Shown: one piece after another, positions 1-6,222 of the stretch | How positions within the stretch are numbered: position 1 is the stretch's first letter | Layout of the letters: every line of letters begins with the position of its first letter | Source: Massilia sp. | GTDB taxonomy: Bacteria > Pseudomonadota > Gammaproteobacteria > Burkholderiales > Burkholderiaceae_D | DNA: 6,222 bases | Direction of reading: 5' to 3' | NCBI GenBank assembly: GCA_003520365.1 | Contig: DOUW01000418.1 | Coordinates: forward strand, 351-6,572 | Made by a program: the position numbers and the translations under genes | The notes under the pieces: generated by a model | Databases searched by the model: none | The model's input: only the letters and a program-made list of their open reading frames with translations | Told to the model about the DNA's origin: nothing

Positions 1-313
1 CCTTGCGCGCCCGCGCCAGCGCCTGCATCACGTCGAAGCCGCTGGCTTTGGCCACCACCACTGGCGCCGAGACCCGGCCCTTGAGGTAGGCGCCGTTCGA
101 GCCGGCGGCAATCACCACGTCGCAGCGTTCGCTGGCCATCCGTTCGCGGATGTGGCGCGCGGCCTCGTCGAAGCCCAGGTGGATCGGTTCGATCGTGGCC
201 AGGTGGTCGTACTCGAGGGTGATGTCGCGGAACAGGTCGGACAGGCGCGATACCGAGACGGTCCAGATCACCGGCTTGTCGGCTTCGTGCGGAAGAGGGG
301 AGAGGGGGCGCAT
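1..313 (-). CDS. prpR: Propionate catabolism regulator PrpR, N-terminal part (partial, runs off left edge)
   Basis: Reading the minus strand from the ATG at 313-311 gives 104 codons with no stop, matching the N-terminal sensory domain (PrpR_N) of PrpR. Recognisable blocks are [13 protein letters not shown] (residues 12-24), [15 protein letters not shown] (27-41), and [19 protein letters not shown] (62-80), closely resembling enterobacterial PrpR. In that family this domain senses 2-methylcitrate, and the missing C-terminal part would carry a sigma-54-interacting AAA+ domain and an HTH domain; neither is visible here. The gene is divergent from prpBC-acnD-prpF, the usual position. No Shine-Dalgarno precedes the ATG at 313; an in-frame ATG at 331 would add six residues (MHYNCN) but also lacks one. 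The length before the DKPVIW motif favours 313. The family call is very secure, the exact start less so. Confidence 0.95.
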   Translation of the reverse strand, partial: MRPLSPLPHEADKPVIWTVSVSRLSDLFRDITLEYDHLATIEPIHLGFDEAARHIRERMASERCDVVIAAGSNGAYLKGRVSAPVVVAKASGFDVMQALARARK

Positions 314-319
314 GTTGCA

Positions 320-325
320 ATTGTA
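320..325 (-). promoter_or_regulatory. Possible -10 element of prpR
   Basis: On the minus strand these bases read TACAAT, a five-of-six match to the sigma-70 -10 consensus TATAAT. Transcription would begin about seven bases downstream, close to the prpR ATG at 313, which would make the message leaderless or nearly so and would fit the absence of a ribosome binding site. No convincing -35 hexamer lies 16-18 bases upstream; that stretch (about 342-348) sits inside the GTTTCA boxes. A single hexamer in an A/T-richer region is weak evidence. Confidence 0.25.
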
Positions 326-335
326 ATGCATTGGT

Positions 336-359
336 GTTTCAGATGTTTCACGATGAAAC
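336..359. promoter_or_regulatory. Probable PrpR operator: two GTTTCA boxes and an inverted TGAAAC
   Basis: GTTTCA occurs at 336-341 and 345-350 (nine-base period) and its reverse complement TGAAAC at 354-359. The last two form a perfect dyad, GTTTCA-CGA-TGAAAC, centred at 352. The group sits in the divergent prpR-prpB region, about 100 bp upstream of the sigma-54 -24 element. That is the usual distance for an enhancer-type activator that reaches the promoter by DNA looping. It is also close enough to the prpR start to allow autoregulation. The dyad is seen directly; assigning it to PrpR is inference from position and the known regulation of prp operons. Confidence 0.6.
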
Positions 360-360
360 G

Positions 361-392
361 CTGCTGCAACATCGCAGCGCTTGATGCAGCAG
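361..392. repeat. Interrupted dyad CTGCTGCA / TGCAGCAG
   Basis: An 8-bp perfect inverted repeat, CTGCTGCA at 361-368 and TGCAGCAG at 385-392, is separated by 16 bases. It begins two bases after the GTTTCA/TGAAAC dyad, between the presumed operator and the sigma-54 promoter. It could be a second protein-binding site or a hairpin in any transcript crossing the region. It does not resemble the GTTTCA boxes, and no role can be assigned from sequence. Confidence 0.4.
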
Positions 393-409
393 GCTGCTTG
401 ACGCTAAAC

Positions 410-425
410 GCCTGAACTATCAGGC
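410..425. repeat. Short perfect dyad GCCTGA-N4-TCAGGC
   Basis: Six-base arms GCCTGA (410-415) and TCAGGC (420-425) flank four bases, with a further TCAGG at 428-432. The dyad lies 32-47 bp upstream of the -24 element, where an architectural protein or co-regulator could bind. Arms this short can arise by chance, so this is a recorded pattern rather than an assigned site. Confidence 0.3.
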
Positions 426-456
426 TTTCAGGGAGCCCAAGCTGTGCCGGCAACGC

Positions 457-472
457 TGGCACGCTCCTTGCA
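457..472 (+). promoter_or_regulatory. Sigma-54 (RpoN) promoter of the prpB operon
   Basis: TGGCAC (457-462), five bases, then TTGCA (468-472) matches the sigma-54 -24/-12 consensus TGGCAC-N5-TTGCA. The invariant GG (458-459) and GC (470-471) are separated by exactly ten bases, as sigma-54 requires. Transcription should start near 483, giving a leader of about 30 nt that contains the prpB Shine-Dalgarno. This fits PrpR, whose family activates sigma-54 RNA polymerase. The -24 box is also part of an imperfect dyad (GTGCC at 444-448, GGCAC at 458-462). Confidence 0.9.
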
Positions 473-502
473 AAGGAAAATGCATTCATTTGTGAACCAC
501 CC

Positions 503-507
503 AGGAG
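503..507 (+). promoter_or_regulatory. Ribosome binding site of prpB
   Basis: AGGAG lies five bases before the ATG at 513. It decides the prpB start: in-frame upstream starts at 444 (GTG) and 480 (ATG) have no comparable site and both fall at or before the predicted sigma-54 transcription start near 483. Confidence 0.85.
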
Positions 508-512
508 ACACC

Positions 513-1397
513 ATGATCCAATCGCCAGGCGCGCTGTTCCGTCGCGCCGTCCAGGAAGAATCGCCGCTGCAGGTCGTCGGCGCCATCAATGCCAACCACG
601 CCCTGCTGGCCAAGCGCGCCGGCTTCAAGGCCATCTACCTGTCGGGTGGCGGCGTCGCCGCCGGCTCGCTGGGCCTGCCGGACCTGGGCATCTCGAACCT
701 GGACGACGTGCTGACCGACGTGCGCCGCATCACCGACGTGTGCGACCTGCCGCTGCTGGTCGACGTCGACACCGGCTTCGGTTCCTCGGCCTTCAACGTC
801 GCCCGCACCGTGAAGTCGATGATCAAGTTCGGCGCAGCCGCGATCCACATCGAAGACCAGGTCGGCGCCAAGCGCTGCGGCCACCGTCCGGGCAAGGAAA
901 TCGTCTCCAAGCAGGAAATGGTCGATCGCATCAAGGCGGCGGTGGACGCCCGCACCGACGAGAACTTCGTGATCATGGCGCGTACCGATGCGCTGGCCGT
1001 GGAGGGCATCGATGCCGCCATCGAGCGCGCGGTGGCCTGCGTCGAAGCCGGCGCCGACATGATCTTCCCGGAAGCGATGACCGACCTGGCCATGTACTCG
1101 CAGTTCGCGAAAGCCGTCGGCGTGCCGATCCTGGCCAACATCACCGAGTTCGGCTCGACCCCGCTGTTCACGGTCGACGAACTGAAGACCGCCGACGTCG
1201 GCCTCGTGCTGTACCCGCTGTCGGCCTTCCGCGCCATGAACAAGGCAGCCGAGAACGTTTACACGGCGATCCGCCGCGACGGCAGCCAGCAGGCCGTGGT
1301 CGACACCATGCAGACCCGCGCCGAACTCTACGAGCGCATCAATTACCACGATTTCGAGCAGAAACTGGACGCGCTGTTTGCAGCGCAAAAGAAATAA
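513..1397 (+). CDS. prpB: 2-methylisocitrate lyase PrpB
   Basis: The 294-residue protein belongs to the isocitrate lyase/PEP mutase superfamily and cleaves 2-methylisocitrate to pyruvate and succinate, the last step of the cytosolic 2-methylcitrate cycle. The signature KRCGHRPGK (residues 120-128) carries the catalytic Cys122; Asp84 and Asp86 in [10 protein letters not shown] and Glu114 in IHIEDQ are the expected Mg2+-site acidic residues. [16 protein letters not shown] (44-59) is the substrate-loop region typical of PrpB. Length is close to the 296 residues of E. coli PrpB, with no truncation. The start at 513 is set by AGGAG at 503-507 and by the promoter position. It is the first gene of the operon, 24 nt ahead of prpC. 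KRCGH and the overall match separate it from aceA-type isocitrate lyases, which are considerably longer. Confidence 0.97.
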   Translation: MIQSPGALFRRAVQEESPLQVVGAINANHALLAKRAGFKAIYLSGGGVAAGSLGLPDLGISNLDDVLTDVRRITDVCDLPLLVDVDTGFGSSAFNVARTVKSMIKFGAAAIHIEDQVGAKRCGHRPGKEIVSKQEMVDRIKAAVDARTDENFVIMARTDALAVEGIDAAIERAVACVEAGADMIFPEAMTDLAMYSQFAKAVGVPILANITEFGSTPLFTVDELKTADVGLVLYPLSAFRAMNKAAENVYTAIRRDGSQQAVVDTMQTRAELYERINYHDFEQKLDALFAAQKK

Positions 1398-1410
1398 TCG
1401 GACACTGAAC

Positions 1411-1415
1411 AGGAG
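1411..1415 (+). promoter_or_regulatory. Ribosome binding site of prpC
   Basis: AGGAG lies six bases upstream of the prpC ATG at 1422, in the 24-nt gap after prpB. The same AGGAGA hexamer precedes prpB, so both early genes appear to be well translated. Confidence 0.8.
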
Positions 1416-1421
1416 ACCAAC

Positions 1422-2573
1422 ATGAGCGAACAAAATCCAACTTTCAAGCCAAAGAAATCCGTGGCCCTGTCGGGCGTTGCCGCCGGTAACACCGCGCTGT
1501 GCTCGGTCGGCAAGTCGGGCAACGATTTGCACTACCGCGGCTACGACATCCTGGACGTGGCCAACTCCTGCGAATTCGAAGAGATCGCCTACCTGCTGGT
1601 GCACGGCAAGCTGCCGACCGGCGCCGAACTGAAGGGCTATAAAGCCAAGCTCAAGATGCTGCGCGGCCTGCCGCAGGCGGTCAAGCTGGCGCTGGAAGCG
1701 CTGCCGGCCGGCAGCCACCCGATGGACGTGATGCGCACCGGCGTCTCGGCCCTGGGCTGCGCGCTGCCGGAAAAGGACGACCACAACATCGCCGGCGCGC
1801 GCGACATCGCCGACCGCCTGATGGCATCCTTCGGCTCGATGCTGCTGTACTGGTACCACTACAGCCACAACGGCAAGCGCATCGAGACCGAGACCGACGA
1901 CGATTCGATCGGCGGCCACTTCCTGCACCTGCTGCACGGCACCAAGCCGCCGGAAGAGTGGGTCCGCGCGATGCACACCTCGCTCATCCTCTACGCCGAA
2001 CACGAATTCAACGCCTCGACCTTCACCGCGCGCGTGATCGCCGGCACCGGCTCCGACATGCACTCGGCCATCACCGGCGCGATCGGCGCGCTGCGCGGAC
2101 CGAAGCACGGCGGCGCCAACGAAGTCGCACTCGACATCCAGAAGCGCTACGAGAACGCCGACGAAGCCGAGGCCGACATCCGCAACCGCGTGGCCAACAA
2201 GGAAGTCGTGATCGGCTTCGGCCACCCGGTCTACACCATCTCGGACCCGCGCAACGTCGTCATCAAGGAAGTCGCGCGCTCGCTGTCGCAGTCCGCCGGT
2301 TCGATGAAGATGTTCGACATCGCCGAGCGCCTGGAATCGGTCATGTGGGAAGTCAAGAAGATGTTCCCGAACCTGGACTGGTTCTCGGCCGTGTCGTACC
2401 ACATGATGGGCGTGCCGACCGCCATGTTCACCCCGCTGTTCGTGATTTCGCGCACCTCGGGCTGGGCCGCGCACATCATCGAGCAGCGCATCGACAACAA
2501 GATCATCCGCCCGAGCGCGAACTATGTCGGTCCGGAAGACCTGCAGTTCGTGCCGATCGCCGATCGAAAGTAA
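1422..2573 (+). CDS. prpC: 2-methylcitrate synthase PrpC
   Basis: This 383-residue citrate synthase family protein condenses propionyl-CoA with oxaloacetate to 2-methylcitrate, the entry step of the pathway. The family's catalytic residues are visible: His229 in GPKHGGANE (227-235), His268 in GFGHPVY (265-271) and Asp319 in PNLDWFSA (316-323). The AEHEFNAST block (192-200) and the C-terminal [13 protein letters not shown] (343-355) are also typical. The N-terminal part, with [18 protein letters not shown] (26-43), matches the short PrpC/CitZ type rather than the longer allosteric GltA type. Length is close to E. coli PrpC (389). Context between prpB and acnD makes methylcitrate synthase much more likely than ordinary citrate synthase, although such enzymes often retain citrate synthase activity. 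The stop codon (2571-2573) overlaps a possible acnD ATG by one base. Confidence 0.97.
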   Translation: MSEQNPTFKPKKSVALSGVAAGNTALCSVGKSGNDLHYRGYDILDVANSCEFEEIAYLLVHGKLPTGAELKGYKAKLKMLRGLPQAVKLALEALPAGSHPMDVMRTGVSALGCALPEKDDHNIAGARDIADRLMASFGSMLLYWYHYSHNGKRIETETDDDSIGGHFLHLLHGTKPPEEWVRAMHTSLILYAEHEFNASTFTARVIAGTGSDMHSAITGAIGALRGPKHGGANEVALDIQKRYENADEAEADIRNRVANKEVVIGFGHPVYTISDPRNVVIKEVARSLSQSAGSMKMFDIAERLESVMWEVKKMFPNLDWFSAVSYHMMGVPTAMFTPLFVISRTSGWAAHIIEQRIDNKIIRPSANYVGPEDLQFVPIADRK

Positions 2574-2584
2574 TGAGCATCACC

Positions 2585-5185
2585 ATGAACAACGCATACC
2601 GCAAACCCCTGCACGGCACCAACCTGCATTACTTCGACGCGCGCGAAGCGGTCGACAGCATCGAAGCCGGCGCCTGGGACAAGCTGCCCTACACCTCGCG
2701 TGTGCTGGCCGAGAACCTGGTGCGCCGCTGCGAGCCGATGGCTTTGGTGCCATCGCTGAAGCAACTCATCGAGCGCAAGCGCGACCTCGACTTCCCCTGG
2801 TTCCCGGCGCGCGTGGTCTGCCACGACATCCTGGGCCAGACCGCGCTGGTTGACCTGGCCGGCCTGCGTGACGCCATCGCCCTCGAGGGCGGCAACCCGG
2901 CCCTGGTCAATCCTGTCGTGCCGACCCAGCTGGTGGTCGACCACTCGCTGGCCGTCGAATGCGGCGGTTTCGATCCGGACGCCTTTGCCAAGAACCGCGC
3001 CATCGAGGACCGCCGCAACGAGGACCGCTTCGACTTCATCAACTGGACCAAGAAGGCTTTCCAGAACGTCGACGTGATCCCGCCGGGTAACGGCATCCTG
3101 CACCAGATCAACCTGGAGCGCATGAGCCCCGTGATCCAGGTGAAGGACGGCGTCGCCTTCCCGGACACCCTGGTCGGCACCGACTCGCACACCCCGATGG
3201 TCGACGCGCTGGGCGTGATCGCCATCGGCGTCGGCGGCCTGGAAGCGGAGAGCGTCATGCTGGGCCGCGCGTCCTACATGCGCCTGCCGGACATCGTCGG
3301 CGTCGAACTCACCGGCAAACCGCAGCCGGGCATCACCGCCACCGACGTGGTGCTGGCGCTGACCGAGTTCCTGCGTAAAGAGAAGGTGGTCTCGACCTAC
3401 CTCGAGTTCTACGGCGAGGGCGCGGCCAAGCTGACCCTGGGCGACCGTGCGACCATCTCGAACATGGCGCCGGAATTCGGGGCGACGGCCGCGATGTTCT
3501 ACATCGACGAGCAGACCATCAAGTACCTGAAGCTCACCGGCCGCGAAGACGAGACCGTCAAACTGGTCGAGCTCTACGCCAAGGAAACCGGCCTCTGGGC
3601 CGACGCCTTGACGACCGCCGAGTACGAGCGCGTGCTGCGCTTCGATTTGTCGACCGTCGTGCGCAACATCGCGGGACCGTCGAACCCGCACAAGCGCGTG
3701 CCGACCTCGGAACTGGCCGCGCGCGGCATCGCCGGCACGGTCGAGAACGAACCCGGCCTGATGCCGGATGGCGCCGTCATCATCGCCGCCATCACCAGCT
3801 GCACCAACACGAACAACCCGCGCAACATGGTCGCCGCCGGCCTGCTGGCGCGTAACGCCAACAAGGCCGGCCTGCTGCGCAAACCCTGGGTCAAGTCCTC
3901 GCTGGCGCCAGGCTCGAAAGCGGTCTCGCTCTACCTGGAAGAAGCGGGCCTGCTGCCGGAACTGGAAAAGCTGGGCTTCGGCGTGGTCGCCTTTGCCTGC
4001 ACCACCTGCAACGGCATGAGCGGCGCGCTCGATCCCGTCATCCAGAAAGAGATCGTCGAGCGCGACCTGTACGCGACCGCCGTCCTCTCGGGCAACCGCA
4101 ACTTCGACGGCCGCATCCACCCCTACGCGAAGCAGGCCTTCCTGGCGTCGCCGCCGCTGGTGATCGCCTATGCGATTGCCGGCACCATCCGCTTCGACAT
4201 CGAGAAGGATGTGCTGGGCACGGACGCGCAAGGCAAGCCGGTGACCTTGGCCGACATCTGGCCGAGCGACGAGGAAATCGACGCCGTCATCGAGCAGAGC
4301 GTGAAACCCGAGCAGTTCCGCAAGGTCTACACGCCGATGTTCGCGCGCGTGGCCGACGATGGCGAGGCCGTCAGCCCGCTGTACGACTGGCGTCCCCAGA
4401 GCACCTACATCCGCCGTCCGCCCTACTGGGAAGGCGCGCTGGCCGGTGCGCGTACGCTGTCGGGCATGCGGCCGCTGGCGGTCCTGGGCGACAACATCAC
4501 GACCGACCACCTGTCGCCGTCGAACGCGATCATGATGGACTCGGCCGCCGGCGAATACCTGTTCAAGATGGGCCTGCCGGAAGAGGACTTCAACTCGTAT
4601 GCGACCCACCGCGGCGACCACCTGACGGCCCAGCGCGCGACCTTCGCGAACCCGACGCTGAAGAACGAGATGGTGCGCAATCCAGACGGTAGCGTGCGTG
4701 CAGGTTCCCTCGCGCGGATCGAGCCGGAAGGGCAGGTGACCCGCATGTGGGAAGCGATCGAGACCTACATGGAGCGCAAGCAGCCGCTGATCGTGATCGC
4801 CGGCGCCGACTACGGCCAGGGTTCTTCGCGTGACTGGGCGGCCAAGGGCGTGCGCCTGGCAGGCGTGGAAGCGATCGTGGCCGAAGGCTTCGAACGCATC
4901 CACCGCACCAACCTGGTCGGCATGGGCGTGCTGCCGCTGGAGTTCCAGACGGGCACCAACCGCCTGAGCCTGGGGATCGACGGCACCGAGACCTTCGACG
5001 TGGTCGGCGAGCGCACCCCGCGCGCGACGCTCACCCTGGTCATCCACCGCAAGAACGGCGAGCGCGTCGAGGTGCCGGTCACCTGCCGCCTCGACACGGC
5101 CGAAGAGGTGTCGATCTACGAAGCCGGCGGCGTGCTGCAACGCTTCGCGCAGGACTTCCTGGCCTCCTCGAAGGTCGCGGCGTAA
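2585..5185 (+). CDS. acnD: Fe/S-dependent 2-methylcitrate dehydratase AcnD
   Basis: An 866-residue aconitase-family protein that dehydrates 2-methylcitrate to a 2-methylaconitate isomer, replacing PrpD when PrpF is present. The 4Fe-4S ligands are Cys406 in TSCTNTNNPRN and Cys472/Cys475 in FACTTCNGMSG; NGMSG instead of the usual IGNSG is characteristic of AcnD as I recall the family. The C-terminal swivel domain has GADYGQGSSRDW (740-751), the substrate-binding loop, and the preceding linker has GDNITTDHLSPS. The N-terminal YRKPLHGTNLHYFDAR block matches AcnD homologues, which mostly begin with MN-x-x-YRK. I therefore chose the ATG at 2585, which has a weak ATGAG site seven bases upstream. The alternative ATG at 2573, overlapping the prpC stop as TAATG, would add four residues (MSIT) and suggests translational coupling. 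Context with prpF separates it from housekeeping AcnA. Confidence 0.95.
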   Translation: MNNAYRKPLHGTNLHYFDAREAVDSIEAGAWDKLPYTSRVLAENLVRRCEPMALVPSLKQLIERKRDLDFPWFPARVVCHDILGQTALVDLAGLRDAIALEGGNPALVNPVVPTQLVVDHSLAVECGGFDPDAFAKNRAIEDRRNEDRFDFINWTKKAFQNVDVIPPGNGILHQINLERMSPVIQVKDGVAFPDTLVGTDSHTPMVDALGVIAIGVGGLEAESVMLGRASYMRLPDIVGVELTGKPQPGITATDVVLALTEFLRKEKVVSTYLEFYGEGAAKLTLGDRATISNMAPEFGATAAMFYIDEQTIKYLKLTGREDETVKLVELYAKETGLWADALTTAEYERVLRFDLSTVVRNIAGPSNPHKRVPTSELAARGIAGTVENEPGLMPDGAVIIAAITSCTNTNNPRNMVAAGLLARNANKAGLLRKPWVKSSLAPGSKAVSLYLEEAGLLPELEKLGFGVVAFACTTCNGMSGALDPVIQKEIVERDLYATAVLSGNRNFDGRIHPYAKQAFLASPPLVIAYAIAGTIRFDIEKDVLGTDAQGKPVTLADIWPSDEEIDAVIEQSVKPEQFRKVYTPMFARVADDGEAVSPLYDWRPQSTYIRRPPYWEGALAGARTLSGMRPLAVLGDNITTDHLSPSNAIMMDSAAGEYLFKMGLPEEDFNSYATHRGDHLTAQRATFANPTLKNEMVRNPDGSVRAGSLARIEPEGQVTRMWEAIETYMERKQPLIVIAGADYGQGSSRDWAAKGVRLAGVEAIVAEGFERIHRTNLVGMGVLPLEFQTGTNRLSLGIDGTETFDVVGERTPRATLTLVIHRKNGERVEVPVTCRLDTAEEVSIYEAGGVLQRFAQDFLASSKVAA

Positions 5186-5194
5186 GCTCTGGAC

Positions 5195-5274
5195 GCGTAA
5201 TGGTGGGCACCGGGGGCGCCCACCCTACAACATCCGCAAACGTAGGGTGGGCGCCCCGTGCCCACGCGTTACGC
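5195..5274. repeat. REP-like inverted repeat pair between acnD and prpF
   Basis: Two inverted copies of a GC-rich unit face each other. Arm 5203-5228 pairs with 5242-5265 as 8 bp, a two-base bulge (5211-5212) and 16 uninterrupted bp, closing a 13-nt loop. GCGTAA (5195-5200) and TTACGC (5269-5274) add six more outer pairs. Each arm is itself a small palindrome of the form GTGGGC-N7 to N9-GCCCAC (5203-5223 and 5247-5265), the make-up of REP units paired as a BIME-type element. From memory, GTAGGGTGGGC-type units occur many times in betaproteobacterial genomes, but this window holds only this pair. No T-run follows on either strand, so it is not a standard intrinsic terminator. In the mRNA it could slow 3' exonucleases, protecting prpBC-acnD, or reduce read-through to prpF. 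Confidence 0.8.
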
Positions 5275-5295
5275 ACCCAACATCGGGCCACGTAC

Positions 5296-5309
5296 GGCGA
5301 CATGTCGCC
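5296..5309. repeat. 14-nt perfect palindrome upstream of prpF
   Basis: GGCGACATGTCGCC is a perfect palindrome without spacer, ending 27 bases before the prpF ATG and separate from the REP-like pair. It could be an operator for a dimeric regulator or a small hairpin in the prpF leader. The ATG inside it is not in the prpF frame. No promoter hexamers are evident nearby, and no known operator is recognised. Confidence 0.4.
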
Positions 5310-5336
5310 CGCACCATCAAACGGAATCAACGACAC

Positions 5337-6222
5337 ATGGCACACCAACCCCAAATCAAAATTCCCGCCACCTACATGCGTGGCGGTACCAGCAAGGGCG
5401 TCTTCTTCCGCCTGCAGGACCTGCCGGAACCCGCCCGTCAACCCGGCCCGGCCCGCGACAAGCTGCTGCTGCGCGTGATCGGCAGCCCCGACCCCTACGG
5501 CAAGCAGATCGACGGCATGGGCGGCGCCACGTCGAGCACCAGCAAGACCGTGATCGTGTCGAAAAGCACGCGCGACGGCCACGACGTCGACTACCTGTTC
5601 GGCCAGGTCTCGATCGACAAGCCTTTCGTGGACTGGAGCGGCAATTGCGGCAACCTGTCCTCGGCGGTCGGCTCCTTTGCCATTTCAAGCGGCCTGGTCG
5701 ACCCCGCGCGCCTGCCGCGTGACGGCATGGCGACGGTGCGCATCTGGCAGGCCAACATCGGCAAGACCATCATCGCGCACGTTCCGATGACGAACGGCGA
5801 AGTCCAGGAAACCGGCGACTTCGAACTCGACGGCGTGACCTTCCCGGCGGCCGAAGTCCAGCTCGAATTCATGGACCCGGCGGCCGACGAGGAGGGCGCC
5901 GGCGGCTCGATGTTCCCGACCGGGAACCTGGTCGACGACCTGGAAGTGCCGGGCCTGGGCACCCTGAAGGCGACCATGATCAACGCCGGCATCCCGACCA
6001 TCTTTGTCAATGCCGCCGACATCGGCTATACCGGCACCGAGCTGCAGGAAGCCATCAACGGCGACGAGCGCGCGCTGGTGATGTTCGAGACCATCCGCGC
6101 CTGCGGCGCCGTGCGCATGGGTCTGATCAAGGACGTCGGCGAGGCCGCAGGGCGCCAGCACACGCCGAAAGTCGCTTTCGTGGCGCCGCCGCGCGACTAC
6201 ACCGCCTCCAGCGGCAAGCCGG
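5337..6222 (+). CDS. prpF: 2-methylaconitate cis-trans isomerase PrpF (partial, runs off right edge)
   Basis: An open frame from the ATG at 5337 gives 295 codons with no stop; the full family protein is about 390-400 residues, so about a quarter is missing at the C-terminus. PrpF has a diaminopimelate-epimerase-like fold and isomerises the 2-methylaconitate made by AcnD, so that an ordinary aconitase can hydrate it. Family blocks seen are KIPATYMRGGTSKGVFF (8-24), DGMGGATSSTSKTVIVSK (59-76), DWSGNCGNLSSAVG (99-112), EEGAGGSMFPTGN and INAGIPTIFVNA. Lys70 and Cys104 correspond to the Lys/Cys pair proposed as catalytic in Shewanella PrpF. The start matches the family's MAHxPQIKIPATYMRGG opening. 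The Shine-Dalgarno is weak (CGGAA, about ten bases upstream), unlike prpB and prpC. It lies 151 nt after acnD, an unusually wide gap for this operon, filled by palindromic repeats. Confidence 0.96.
   Translation, partial: MAHQPQIKIPATYMRGGTSKGVFFRLQDLPEPARQPGPARDKLLLRVIGSPDPYGKQIDGMGGATSSTSKTVIVSKSTRDGHDVDYLFGQVSIDKPFVDWSGNCGNLSSAVGSFAISSGLVDPARLPRDGMATVRIWQANIGKTIIAHVPMTNGEVQETGDFELDGVTFPAAEVQLEFMDPAADEEGAGGSMFPTGNLVDDLEVPGLGTLKATMINAGIPTIFVNAADIGYTGTELQEAINGDERALVMFETIRACGAVRMGLIKDVGEAAGRQHTPKVAFVAPPRDYTASSGKP

Noticed and set aside
418..430. IHF binding site between the PrpR boxes and the sigma-54 promoter
   Set aside because: IHF often assists sigma-54 promoters, and TATCAGGCTTTCA is in the right place, but it has at least two mismatches to WATCAANNNNTTR. 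That is too weak to call without binding data.
444..512. Longer prpB with a start at GTG 444 or ATG 480
   Set aside because: Both starts lie at or upstream of the predicted sigma-54 transcription start near 483 and lack a Shine-Dalgarno; 513 has AGGAG at ideal spacing and the family N-terminus.
740..1408. 222-codon plus-strand frame inside prpB
   Set aside because: Out-of-frame shadow of prpB, dominated by Arg, Gly and His; prpB carries all the family motifs in its own frame.
486..2474. 662-codon open frame on the minus strand opposite prpB and prpC
   Set aside because: Its composition is the low-complexity H/R/V/D/G/A-rich pattern expected from the complement of GC-rich coding DNA. No domain is recognisable and prpB and prpC on the other strand are unambiguous.
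1958..2584. Upstream extension of the acnD frame, which stays open far into prpC
   Set aside because: The extension is Arg/His-rich, has no family resemblance and overlaps the well-supported prpC; AcnD homology begins at the MN-x-x-YRK segment near 2585.
2522..5140. 872-codon open frame on the minus strand opposite acnD
   Set aside because: Same artefact: a codon-bias shadow of acnD with repetitive H/R/V/Q/D composition, no recognisable motif and no ribosome binding site of note.
5203..5265. Rho-independent terminator after acnD
   Set aside because: The stem is strong, but neither strand has a run of T after it, the 13-nt loop is large, and prpF, which the pathway needs, follows on the same strand. 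A REP-like repeat explains the structure better.
5200..5722. Small plus-strand frames across the acnD-prpF gap and into prpF
   Set aside because: They run through the inverted repeat and overlap prpF out of frame, have Pro/Arg-rich composition and show no family resemblance.

Overview
The window carries most of a 2-methylcitrate cycle locus for propionate (propionyl-CoA) catabolism, in the arrangement that uses AcnD and PrpF. The 5' part of the regulator prpR lies on the minus strand and runs off the left edge. On the plus strand follow prpB (2-methylisocitrate lyase), prpC (2-methylcitrate synthase), acnD (Fe/S 2-methylcitrate dehydratase) and prpF (2-methylaconitate isomerase), with prpF running off the right edge. 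The DNA is GC-rich, with strong G/C preference at third codon positions. Together with the gene order and close protein resemblance to known PrpR/PrpB/PrpC/AcnD/PrpF, this points to a betaproteobacterium, possibly Oxalobacteraceae (Massilia-like). The genus is inference only.

Layout: 1-313 prpR start (minus). 314-512 is a divergent control region, visibly richer in A/T than the genes. It holds GTTTCA/TGAAAC boxes likely bound by PrpR, two further dyads, a textbook sigma-54 promoter (TGGCAC-N5-TTGCA) and a good Shine-Dalgarno for prpB. 513-1397 prpB. 1422-2573 prpC. 2585-5185 acnD, whose upstream ATG at 2573 overlaps the prpC stop. 5186-5336 is a 151-nt gap with a long REP-like inverted repeat and a separate 14-nt perfect palindrome. 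5337-6222 prpF, about three quarters of the gene.

How the genes work together: PrpC condenses propionyl-CoA with oxaloacetate to 2-methylcitrate. AcnD dehydrates this to a 2-methylaconitate isomer, and PrpF isomerises it to the form a housekeeping aconitase can hydrate to 2-methylisocitrate. PrpB then cleaves that to pyruvate and succinate. PrpR is known in enteric bacteria as a sigma-54-dependent activator that senses 2-methylcitrate. The sigma-54 promoter directly upstream of prpB, with operator-like boxes about 100 bp further up, fits that scheme well.

The coding content is a known pathway, and I see no undescribed system in it. The parts worth a second look are non-coding: the detailed control region and the two palindromic structures between acnD and prpF.
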